A DNA stretch of 11,254 nt from positions 995 through 12,248 of the forward strand of contig MGVM01000035.1 of the NCBI GenBank assembly GCA_001800495.1. The letters are read 5' to 3'. The translations under genes were made by a program, and so were the position numbers. This document shows, piece after piece, positions 1-6,238 of the stretch (positions are counted from its first letter, which is position 1; each line of letters begins with the position of its first letter). The DNA comes from Elusimicrobia bacterium RIFOXYB2_FULL_48_7. Its GTDB lineage: Bacteria > Elusimicrobiota > Endomicrobiia > CG1-02-37-114 > XYA2-FULL-39-19. The notes under the pieces were generated by a model. That model had not been told where the DNA came from. It made no database searches and saw only the letters and a program-made list of their open reading frames with translations.

Positions 1-44
1 ACGGCGAAAACGACAAATACAAGGGGTGGTTGACCCATGCCTGA
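1..44 (+). CDS. C-terminal end of an upstream gene, possibly branched-chain aminotransferase (partial)
   Basis: Reading from position 3, the frame gives GENDKYKGWLTHA and then a stop at 42-44, overlapping the start of the butyrate kinase gene by 8 bases. This resembles the C-terminus of class IV branched-chain aminotransferases; the E. coli IlvE tail, recalled from memory, has the same GE...GWL pattern. An overlap with the next gene is also the pattern seen between buk and ptb just downstream. A branched-chain aminotransferase would suit a pathway feeding branched acyl-CoA into Ptb and Buk. Only 13 residues are visible, so the identity is a suggestion; the start lies outside the window. Confidence 0.4.
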   Translation, partial: GENDKYKGWLTHA

Positions 45-1116
45 TAAAATACTTGTAATTAACCCGGGTTCTACATCAACAAAATTGGCGCTGTTTGACA
101 CTGGCGGAAGCATGGTGTTCGACCTGTGCCTGGAGCATTCCCCTCAGGAACTTGCTGGTTTCAAAAAAGCCAAGGACCAGCATTCTTTCAGGAAAAAAAT
201 AATACTGGACACGCTTGCGGAAAAGAACATCGCGCTTTCCGGTATAAAGTACATCGTAGGCAGGGGCGGCCTGATGAAACCGGTGGAAAGCGGTACTTAC
301 AGAGTGAATGAAAAGATGATAGAGGACCTGGAGAATGAATCGCTCTGGGGCAAGGAGCACGCCTCCAACCTCGGCTGTATAATTGCCCGGGAACTGGCGC
401 AGGAAATAAACGCCGAGGCATTCACCGTGGACCCCGTCACGGTCAACGAGCTTGAACCGGTTGCCAAAATATCTGGAGTGCCCGAGATCGAGCGCAAGTG
501 CCTGGTCCACGCGCTGAACATTCGGGCTGTCGCGCTTAAATACTGCACTGCGGCCAAAAAGCGGATTGAAGACGTCAACCTGGTTGTTGTGCACCTGGGC
601 GGCGGCATTTCCGTGTGCGCGTTCAAACGCGGGAAAATGGTTGACGTGAACAACGCCCTGCTGGGCATGGGCCCTTTTTCACCCCAGAGAGCGGGAGCCC
701 TGCCGATAGGCGACCTGGTGGAGATGAGTTTTTCAGGCAAGTATACAAAGGGAGAGCTATTAAAAAAACTCTCCCGCTCGAGCGGGTTGACAGGTTATCT
801 CGGCACGGACAAGGTCCCTGAAATAGTAGAAAGGATAAACAAGGGCGACAAGCAGGCGGAATTGGTGCTGGACGCGCTTGCTTACCAGGTATCAAAGGAA
901 ATAGGCGCCATGTCAACGGCGCTGGAAGGCAAACCGGACGCCATAATACTGACCGGCGGGATGTCCCAGTCGGGGTACGTAGTTGAAAGGATCAAAAAAC
1001 GCGTGTCTTTCATCGCGGAAGTGCTAGTCTCGCCCAGCCAGGATGAAATGAAAGCCCTGTGCGACGGCGTCATACGGGTGATTACCGGAAAGGAGAAAGA
1101 AAAAACTTATGAGTGA
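37..1116 (+). CDS. buk: Butyrate kinase
   Basis: A cytosolic kinase of the acetate/butyrate kinase (ASKHA) family. It transfers phosphate from butyryl-phosphate to ADP, giving butyrate and ATP, and often accepts branched acyl-phosphates. The 359 residues match the usual length of about 355. Visible motifs are the N-terminal phosphate loop ILVINPGSTSTK (residues 5-16), GRGGLM (75-80), VDPVTVNEL (131-139), the family signature HLGGGISV (186-193) and the adenosine-site segment ILTGGMS (304-310). The ATG at 37 follows a purine-rich AGGGGTGG and places the N-terminus exactly as in the family. The gene overlaps ptb by 8 bases, so the two are almost certainly co-transcribed and coupled. Whether the true substrate is butyryl-, isobutyryl- or isovaleryl-phosphate cannot be told from sequence. 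Confidence 0.95.
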   Translation: MPDKILVINPGSTSTKLALFDTGGSMVFDLCLEHSPQELAGFKKAKDQHSFRKKIILDTLAEKNIALSGIKYIVGRGGLMKPVESGTYRVNEKMIEDLENESLWGKEHASNLGCIIARELAQEINAEAFTVDPVTVNELEPVAKISGVPEIERKCLVHALNIRAVALKYCTAAKKRIEDVNLVVVHLGGGISVCAFKRGKMVDVNNALLGMGPFSPQRAGALPIGDLVEMSFSGKYTKGELLKKLSRSSGLTGYLGTDKVPEIVERINKGDKQAELVLDALAYQVSKEIGAMSTALEGKPDAIILTGGMSQSGYVVERIKKRVSFIAEVLVSPSQDEMKALCDGVIRVITGKEKEKTYE

Positions 1117-2047
1117 GCAGATAAAAAAATTCAGCCGGCTTGAGGAAAAAACGCTTGAACTGAAAAACAAACACGGGAAAATAACTCTTGCCGTGGCAGG
1201 CGCGCAGGACGTGCAGACGCTCAAGGCGGTGCACCGGGCCTTTGAAAAGGGCATTATAAACGCGGTCCTTGTCGGAAACAAAAACGAAATAATCACTATA
1301 TGCAAAGAGCACGGCATACCCGCGGATTCCTTTGAGATAATTGATTCGCCTGATGATGCGTCCGCCGCGAAAGCGAGCGTGGCGCTTGTAAAAAGCGGCA
1401 AGGCCCACTTCATAATGAAGGGCCTCATGCCCACAAGCACGGTATCAAAGGCCATGCTTGACCGGGAGAACGGGCTCAGGATGAACAAACTCCTGAACCA
1501 TATCGCGCTGGTTGAGCCCTATAATTACGATAAACTGCTGATCATGTCGGACTGCGGCATCAACATAGACCCGGGCGTGCAGGAAAAAACCGGTATCATA
1601 AAGAATGACGTGGAAGTCGCGCGCCTGCTGGGCATAGAACAGCCGAAGGTTGCGCTTATCACCGCGCTGGACAAAGTGAACGAGAAAATGGTTTCCACTG
1701 TTGAGGCGGACCAGGTGGCGAAGGTGTTTGAAAAGGAAAACTTCATGAACGCCGTTGTTGAGGGGCCCCTGGCCATGGACGACGCCGTTTCGGAAGACGC
1801 GGCAAAAATAAAGGGGCTGTCCGGCAAGGTGGCGGGCAACGCGGACGTGCTTATTTTTGACGATGTTGAAGTGGGAAATTCGGTCTGGAAAGTTCTTTTC
1901 TATTTCAGCCCGTCAAAGCTCGCGGGAGTGGTCTACGGCGCGAAAGCGCCGCTGGTGCTCGGGTCCAGGTCCGACAGCGACGAGATAAAAGTGAATTCAA
2001 TTATTTTCGGGGCTTACATAGTTTACATGCAGGGATTTAAAGCGTAG
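1109..2047 (+). CDS. ptb: Phosphate butyryltransferase (phosphotransbutyrylase)
   Basis: Exchanges the CoA of butyryl-CoA (or a similar acyl-CoA) for phosphate, supplying the acyl-phosphate used by butyrate kinase; together they form a substrate-level phosphorylation route in fermenters. The 312 residues are typical of the PTA_PTB family. Recognisable stretches are HFIMKGLMPTSTVSKAML (about 104-121), the NHIALVEPYNYDKLLIMSDCG region (about 130-150) with GINIDPGVQEKTGI after it, VEGPLAMDDA (about 217-226) and the C-terminal GSRSDSDEIK. The ATG lies inside the end of buk, with AAAGGAG about 13 bases upstream within the buk coding sequence. Only 7 bases separate its stop from the stop of the convergent rubrerythrin gene, so no dedicated terminator fits between them. 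Confidence 0.94.
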   Translation: MSEQIKKFSRLEEKTLELKNKHGKITLAVAGAQDVQTLKAVHRAFEKGIINAVLVGNKNEIITICKEHGIPADSFEIIDSPDDASAAKASVALVKSGKAHFIMKGLMPTSTVSKAMLDRENGLRMNKLLNHIALVEPYNYDKLLIMSDCGINIDPGVQEKTGIIKNDVEVARLLGIEQPKVALITALDKVNEKMVSTVEADQVAKVFEKENFMNAVVEGPLAMDDAVSEDAAKIKGLSGKVAGNADVLIFDDVEVGNSVWKVLFYFSPSKLAGVVYGAKAPLVLGSRSDSDEIKVNSIIFGAYIVYMQGFKA

Positions 2048-2054
2048 GAATAAT

Positions 2055-2576
2055 TCAGTTCTTCAGGCGTTGTTCCGATAAAGACAGGTGGTCGGTTTCC
2101 ACCTCTACTAAAGCTTCAAAAATCTGTTTTATCCTGGGATTTTTTGTTTCTTCTGCCGCCTTGCGGTAGAATTCTATGGCGCGGATTTCCCTTTGATGAG
2201 ATTCTTCCAGGTTTTCCTTGTTCTTTTTGTGGCAGGAATCGCTCCCGGCCGGCACGGCGGAGAGGTTCAGTATTTTTTTCCAGATCGCGGCGTGTTCCAT
2301 CTCTATTTTTGACAGCGCCTTGAACAGCAGGGCGCCTTCGGGTTCGTCGTTAATGTTGGCGGCGCAGTAGTAAAACGTGGAATTGCTTATCTCAACCTCA
2401 AGCGCGTGCTCTACGTTTTTCATGTCCTGGTGGGACAGCTTGACGTCGAATGACACTTTCGCGTTTTTTGCTTCCTTTATATATTTTTTATGCGCTCCGC
2501 AGAAAGGGCAGTTATCAGGCGGGTTGCTTCCCACGTAGGGGTCGCCACAAATCTCGCATCTCCAAAGTTTAACCAT
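2055..2576 (-). CDS. Rubredoxin-rubrerythrin fusion (reverse rubrerythrin type)
   Basis: A cytosolic non-haem iron protein; rubrerythrins reduce hydrogen peroxide with electrons passed through the rubredoxin site and protect anaerobes from oxygen. Residues 1-30 form a rubredoxin-like iron site with C7-x2-C10 and C23-x2-C26. Residues 50-170 form a ferritin-like four-helix bundle with diiron ligand candidates E62, the ExxH pair E92/H95, E130 or E135, and E160/H163. Having the rubredoxin domain first is the arrangement of 'reverse' rubrerythrins. The ATG is well supported by GGAGG four bases upstream, and a promoter sits just before it. A linker (about 107-122) holds a further Cys, C115, of unclear role. 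It is convergent with ptb and divergent from the YchF-like gene, so it is probably transcribed alone. Confidence 0.92.
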   Translation of the reverse strand: MVKLWRCEICGDPYVGSNPPDNCPFCGAHKKYIKEAKNAKVSFDVKLSHQDMKNVEHALEVEISNSTFYYCAANINDEPEGALLFKALSKIEMEHAAIWKKILNLSAVPAGSDSCHKKNKENLEESHQREIRAIEFYRKAAEETKNPRIKQIFEALVEVETDHLSLSEQRLKN

Positions 2577-2607
2577 TGTTCCTCCAACGCATATTTTTTG
2601 TACACTA

Positions 2608-2636
2608 ATTTTACTTATTTTCCCGTCTTTTTACAA
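2608..2636 (-). promoter_or_regulatory. Predicted sigma70-type promoter for the rubrerythrin gene
   Basis: On the minus strand TTGTAA (2636-2631) and TAAAAT (2613-2608) are 17 bases apart, giving a start of transcription near 2601 and a leader of about 25 bases that contains the GGAGG ribosome site at 2585-2581. An alternative -35, TTGCTT, starts four bases earlier. No clear PerR or Fur palindrome overlaps it. Confidence 0.55.
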
Positions 2637-2649
2637 GCAAGGAAGCGGT

Positions 2650-2678
2650 TTGACGAAACAGCCCAATTTTGTTATGAT
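2650..2678 (+). promoter_or_regulatory. Predicted sigma70-type promoter for the YchF-like gene
   Basis: TTGACG (2650-2655) and TATGAT (2673-2678) are separated by exactly 17 bases; each matches the consensus at five of six positions. Transcription would begin near 2685, leaving a leader of about 28 bases with AAAGGA at 2698-2703, about 10 bases before the ATG at 2714. It lies back to back with the rubrerythrin promoter. Confidence 0.65.
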
Positions 2679-2713
2679 TTGCTATCCAAAAATAACATAA
2701 AGGACGTGCAAAA

Positions 2714-3796
2714 ATGAAAGTCGGCATTATCGGATTGGAATACGCGGGTAAAAAAGGGCTGTTCGCGCTGCTGACGGGCATAAAGAAGCCCGACGGCTAC
2801 CAGCAAACCAGGGAAGAAATAGGCATAGTTGACGTGCCGGACGAACGCATAGATTATCTCGCCAAGTTTTACAACACCGAGAAAAAAACCTACTCAAAAA
2901 TAGAGTTTTCGCTGCTTCCTTCCATAGAAAAGGGCGACAAGGCGCTTGACGGGGGTGTTCCTGCCGGCGCCGGCAAGGCCCTGCTTGAAGCCAAAGAAGT
3001 GGACATGTTCGCCGTTGTTGTCAGGCAGTTTGCGGACAGCAACGTTTTCCATCCCCTTGGGGGAGTGGACATTGTCCGCGACTACCAGATAATCAAGGAC
3101 GAGCTGATATTTGCCGATCTTTTCATGGTGGAGACCAGGATCGAGCGCATAGAAAAGCAGTCCAAGACAAAAAATGCCGCGCAGATAGAAAAAGAAAAGA
3201 GTTTGATGGTTAAGCTGAAGGCAAACCTTGAAAAAGGTGTGTTCCTGAACAAAGTCGCCCTGAGCCAGGACGAGTTGAAAGAGATAAAAAGCCTGTCCTT
3301 CCTTACTTTAAGGCCCATTTTCGTGGTAGTGAACTGCGATGAAGATAAACTTCATGAAAATTTCGATTTTGCCGACAAGGAAAACGAGATCAAGAGCATA
3401 AACATATCGATAAAGATCGAAGGCGAAGTCCAGCAATTGGATGAAAAATCCAAGGCGGAGTTCCTTGAAACCATGTCGCTGACCGAAACCTCACTTAACC
3501 GGCTTATAAAATTCTCATATAACTTCGGCAATTTGATATCCTTCCTTACCGCGGGGCCCAAGGAAGTGCGCTCCTGGACCATAAGAAAAGGCAGCAACGC
3601 CGTTAAAGCGGCCGGGACCATCCACTCGGACATGGAAAAGGGTTTTATCCGCGCCGAAATGATAAGTTTCGAGGACCTGAAGAAAGTCGGGTCCGAAGCG
3701 GAAGCGAAAAAACTGGCGTACTACCGGCTTGAAGGCAAGGAATATGTCGTGCAGGACGGCGATATTGCCGACATCCGGTTTAATATATCGAAGTAG
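2714..3796 (+). CDS. YchF/OLA1-family protein with degenerate nucleotide-binding motifs
   Basis: A homologue of YchF, an Obg-related ATPase that binds ribosomes and stress factors. At 360 residues it has the length of YchF (about 363), and the C-terminal half is clearly conserved: SFLTLRPIFVV (195-205), TAGPKEVRSWTI (279-290), a TGS/DUF933 region ending EGKEYVVQDGD (340-350), and NCDE at 207-210 in the place of YchF's adenine-specifying NxxE. The N-terminal half is altered at key sites. The P-loop reads GLEYAGKKG (7-15) where YchF has GLPNVGKST, so the Mg-binding Ser is lost. The DIAGL (DxxG) motif is replaced by LLPSI at about 67-71. It therefore probably does not hydrolyse nucleotide normally. 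The central helical segment (about 140-175) is charged, as in YchF. Family membership is sure; the loss of activity is inferred. Confidence 0.88.
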   Translation: MKVGIIGLEYAGKKGLFALLTGIKKPDGYQQTREEIGIVDVPDERIDYLAKFYNTEKKTYSKIEFSLLPSIEKGDKALDGGVPAGAGKALLEAKEVDMFAVVVRQFADSNVFHPLGGVDIVRDYQIIKDELIFADLFMVETRIERIEKQSKTKNAAQIEKEKSLMVKLKANLEKGVFLNKVALSQDELKEIKSLSFLTLRPIFVVVNCDEDKLHENFDFADKENEIKSINISIKIEGEVQQLDEKSKAEFLETMSLTETSLNRLIKFSYNFGNLISFLTAGPKEVRSWTIRKGSNAVKAAGTIHSDMEKGFIRAEMISFEDLKKVGSEAEAKKLAYYRLEGKEYVVQDGDIADIRFNISK

Positions 3797-3825
3797 TTGA
3801 ATTCCAGTATTATTTGTTGTAAGAT
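3797..3825 (+). promoter_or_regulatory. Predicted promoter for the five-gene run at 3859-7642
   Basis: TTGAAT (3797-3802) and TAAGAT (3820-3825) are 17 bases apart, beginning right after the YchF-like stop codon. Transcription would start near 3832, giving a leader of about 27 bases with the ribosome site GGGGAGG at 3848-3854. No terminator is visible between the YchF-like stop and this promoter, so read-through from upstream is also possible. Confidence 0.5.
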
Positions 3826-3858
3826 TATATCAGTAACTCACCGTAATGGGGAGGGAAC

Positions 3859-3987
3859 ATGCCTGAAGACAAAGAAAAAACTAACCAACCGAAGGAAAAA
3901 GAGAAAAAACCCGTTGACCCTGATGCGACTATCAAGATAGATGATATGAATGAGTTCTTGGAGAAGCAAAAAGAAGAAAAGAAATAG
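3859..3987 (+). CDS. Small highly charged protein, 42 residues, unknown function
   Basis: An open frame of 42 residues beginning MPEDKEKTNQPKEKEKKPVD and ending EFLEKQKEEKK. Support for translation is a strong ribosome site (GGGGAGG, four bases before the ATG), a promoter 33 bases upstream, and placement just 22 bases ahead of the tautomerase gene. It is almost wholly Lys, Glu, Asp and Pro in the first 20 residues, then has one short amphipathic stretch (TIKIDDMNEFLEKQ, 24-37). It has no signal peptide, Cys or membrane segment and is likely disordered in the cytosol. I recognise no family. It could instead act as a leader whose translation helps that of the next gene. Confidence 0.55.
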   Translation: MPEDKEKTNQPKEKEKKPVDPDATIKIDDMNEFLEKQKEEKK

Positions 3988-4009
3988 ACTGGGTATTAAA
4001 GAGGTAAAA

Positions 4010-4207
4010 ATGCCAGTTATTAAAATCGAGATGTGGAAGGGCAGGACGCACGAACAAAAGAAGAAACTCGTTGAAAAAGTAACATCCGCCACGGTTGAAT
4101 CAATTGGATGCCCGCCGGAAGCCGTGCAGATAATCATAAATGAAGTGGACAAGGAAAACTGGGGCCTCGCGGGGCAGCTCGCCAGCGAAAAAGCGCCCGG
4201 TAAATAA
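4010..4207 (+). CDS. 4-oxalocrotonate tautomerase-like enzyme
   Basis: A 65-residue member of the tautomerase superfamily, beta-alpha-beta subunits that assemble as hexamers and use an N-terminal proline as general base. After Met removal the chain begins PVIKIEMWKGR, giving the catalytic Pro1 and the conserved Arg11. In 4-OT numbering Arg39 of the classical enzyme is Gln39 here and Phe50 is Trp50 (KENWG), so the substrate is probably not 4-oxalocrotonate itself. The same frame is open upstream to an ATG at 3950, but the start at 4010 is chosen because it puts Pro directly after Met and follows GAGGT at 4001-4005. It lies 3 bases before pgi. Its physiological substrate is unknown; no aromatic meta-cleavage genes are nearby. 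Confidence 0.88.
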   Translation: MPVIKIEMWKGRTHEQKKKLVEKVTSATVESIGCPPEAVQIIINEVDKENWGLAGQLASEKAPGK

Positions 4208-4210
4208 AAA

Positions 4211-5842
4211 ATGTGGAAAGCTCTTGAAACACACGCCAAAGACATCCGCCGGAAAAAACTGCATTTAAGGGAATTGTTCAGGGACAAAAAACGCTTTGAC
4301 AGATTCTCTATCCGCGCTGAAAACCTCTCGATCCTCCTTGATTATTCCAAGAACCTCGCAACCGATAAAACCATAAAACTTCTGCTAAACCTCGCCAAAT
4401 CCTCCGGCGTCAGGGAACATGCGGAAAAAATGTTCGCCGGCGAAAAAATAAACTGGACGGAAAAGCGCGCGGTGCTCCACACGGCATTGAGAAACCGTTC
4501 TAACACTCCTGTTTATGTTGACGGCAAGGACGTTATGCCGGGAATAAACGCGGTACTGGGGAAAATGAAGGCCTTTTCGCAGAAGGTGCGCGGCGGTGAA
4601 TGGAAGGGCGCAACAGGCGAAAAAATAGAAAGTGTCGTGAATATCGGCATAGGCGGCTCGGATTTGGGGCCCAAGATGGTTTGCGAGGCGCTTAAATATT
4701 ATGCTGACGGCCCGAAGGCGTATTTTGTAAGCAACATCGATGGAGCAGACATATACGAAACCCTGAAACTTGTCAAGCCGGAAACAACCCTTTTCGTTAT
4801 AGCGTCAAAAACCTTCACAACCCAGGAAACTATAACCAACGCTGAAACGGCGAAAAACTGGCTGGTTTCAAAACTTGGCGCGCAAGCCGTAAGCAAACAT
4901 TTCGCGGCGCTTTCAACAAACGAAAAAAAGGTGAAGGAATTCGGCATCAACCCTGCCAATATGTTTGAGTTCTGGGATTTCGTCGGCGGCAGGTACTCGC
5001 TTTGGTCGGCAATAGGGCTTTCGATCGCCTGCAGTGTGGGTTTTGAAAGGTTCGAAGAGCTGTTGCAGGGCGCGCACGAAATGGACAAGCATTTCCTGGA
5101 AGCGCCTTACGAAGAAAACATCCCGGTGATGCTTGCGCTGCTGGGTGTGTGGTACAATAACTTTTTTGGTTCTCAAACCTACGCAATACTGCCTTACAGC
5201 CAGTATCTTGGGAAATTGCCTTCCTACCTTCAGCAGGGCGACATGGAAAGCAACGGAAAGGCTGTTGATAACAAAGGAAAGCGCGTGAAATACCAGACCG
5301 GCCCCATAATCTGGGGAGAGCCCGGCACCAACGGCCAGCATTCTTTCTACCAGCTTTTGCACCAGGGCACAAAGCTGATACCTTCCGATTTCATAGGTAT
5401 CATAAAGCCGCCTGAGAAGATATCAGACCACCACGAGAAGCTGATGTCCAACTTTTTCGCGCAGACGCAGGCGCTCGCTTTCGGCCTGGGCGAAAAAGAG
5501 GTAGTGAGGGAACTTTCACAGATGGGTTTGTCCAAAGAGCAGATAAAGTTTCTTGCGCCCTTCAAGGTTTTTGAAGGCAACAAACCCACTAACAGTATAT
5601 TGCTTGACGAACTTACGCCGAAAACACTCGGTTCATTGATAGCGATGTACGAGCATAAGATTTTCACCCAGGGCGTGATCTGGGGGATAAACAGTTTCGA
5701 CCAGATGGGCGTGGAGCTCGGCAAGAAACTGGCCAACGCCATACTGCCGGAACTCAAGGGAAACACCCTGGCACTGGAGCACGATTGCTCTACAAGCGGG
5801 CTTATAAAAGAATACAGGGGACGTAGTCAAATAGACAAATAG
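4211..5842 (+). CDS. pgi: Glucose-6-phosphate isomerase
   Basis: Interconverts glucose-6-phosphate and fructose-6-phosphate in glycolysis and gluconeogenesis, in the cytosol. At 543 residues it is close to E. coli Pgi (549). Conserved blocks in order: NIGIGGSDLGPKM (144-156), FVIASKTFTTQETITNAET (195-213), FWDFVGGRYSLWSAIGLS (254-271), GDMESNGK (343-350), WGEPGTNGQHSFYQLLHQGT (368-387) and the C-terminal MGVELGKKLA (499-508). Catalytic residues by comparison with the rabbit enzyme are R261, E346, H377 and K505, all present, so it should be active. The start codon comes 3 bases after the tautomerase stop without a good ribosome site, so translation is probably coupled to that gene. It is the large bacterial type, unrelated to the cupin-type isomerases of archaea. 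Confidence 0.97.
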   Translation: MWKALETHAKDIRRKKLHLRELFRDKKRFDRFSIRAENLSILLDYSKNLATDKTIKLLLNLAKSSGVREHAEKMFAGEKINWTEKRAVLHTALRNRSNTPVYVDGKDVMPGINAVLGKMKAFSQKVRGGEWKGATGEKIESVVNIGIGGSDLGPKMVCEALKYYADGPKAYFVSNIDGADIYETLKLVKPETTLFVIASKTFTTQETITNAETAKNWLVSKLGAQAVSKHFAALSTNEKKVKEFGINPANMFEFWDFVGGRYSLWSAIGLSIACSVGFERFEELLQGAHEMDKHFLEAPYEENIPVMLALLGVWYNNFFGSQTYAILPYSQYLGKLPSYLQQGDMESNGKAVDNKGKRVKYQTGPIIWGEPGTNGQHSFYQLLHQGTKLIPSDFIGIIKPPEKISDHHEKLMSNFFAQTQALAFGLGEKEVVRELSQMGLSKEQIKFLAPFKVFEGNKPTNSILLDELTPKTLGSLIAMYEHKIFTQGVIWGINSFDQMGVELGKKLANAILPELKGNTLALEHDCSTSGLIKEYRGRSQIDK

Positions 5843-5868
5843 ACGCAAGGATTAAGAGAGAGGATCAA

Positions 5869-6201
5869 ATGAAAACCTTTTTTAAACTGTCCGCATTTTT
5901 TATTCTGTTATCCGGTGCCGCCGGCTGTATTACCGTTGGGAGGGAATTTTCCACCAGCACGATCCCCGGCATTATTATCGGCACTACAACCATGAACGAA
6001 ATTCGCGGCACCTACGGCGAACCCTACCGCAAAGGAATTGACGACGGCGACCTTACCTGGACCTACGTAAGGTACAGGATAAGTGTGTTCAGCGGAAATT
6101 ATACCAGGGACCTTTACATTAAGTTTGACAAGGCCGGCGTGGTGAGAAGTTATTCCTACAACACAAGCTTCCCGGACGAAGAAGTAAGCGTAAAACCGTA
6201 A
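5869..6201 (+). CDS. BamE/SmpA-OmlA-like outer-membrane lipoprotein
   Basis: A 110-residue predicted lipoprotein. The first 20 residues are a short signal with a Lys-bearing start, a hydrophobic core and a lipobox-like AAGC, placing the lipidated Cys at residue 20; the -3 residue is Ala rather than the usual Leu. The next residue is Ile, which does not signal inner-membrane retention in the E. coli rule. Residues 38-65 (IGTTTMNEIRGTYGEPYRKG and on to LTWTY) match the SmpA/OmlA fold, the helix and turn of BamE-type proteins. BamE itself stabilises the beta-barrel assembly machine; many relatives of the fold do other envelope jobs, so I do not name it bamE. A GAGAGAGG ribosome site precedes the ATG and the gap to pgi is 26 bases, consistent with one operon. 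Confidence 0.78.
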   Translation: MKTFFKLSAFFILLSGAAGCITVGREFSTSTIPGIIIGTTTMNEIRGTYGEPYRKGIDDGDLTWTYVRYRISVFSGNYTRDLYIKFDKAGVVRSYSYNTSFPDEEVSVKP

Positions 6202-6226
6202 CTAAAAAAAATATATATCAGGGGTT

Positions 6227-6233
6227 AAGGAGG
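6227..6233 (+). promoter_or_regulatory. Strong ribosome binding site of the PurF-like gene
   Basis: AAGGAGG lies five bases before the ATG at 6239. It fixes the start and shows that the codon after the initiator ATG is AGC (Ser), where PurF enzymes have the nucleophilic Cys. Confidence 0.8.
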
Positions 6234-6238
6234 AAGTA

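Noticed and set aside
2048..2054. Terminator between the convergent ptb and rubrerythrin genes
   Set aside because: Only 7 bases separate the stops and no stable hairpin with a T-tract is visible around them.
2490..2717. Plus-strand frame of 75 codons running from the rubrerythrin start region to the YchF-like gene
   Set aside because: It runs antisense to the rubrerythrin gene and through two promoters, and lacks any family resemblance.
3950..4009. Upstream extension of the tautomerase frame to an ATG at 3950
   Set aside because: It would overlap the 42-residue gene and bury the catalytic Pro, which must be N-terminal after Met removal. The ATG at 4010 has a ribosome site.
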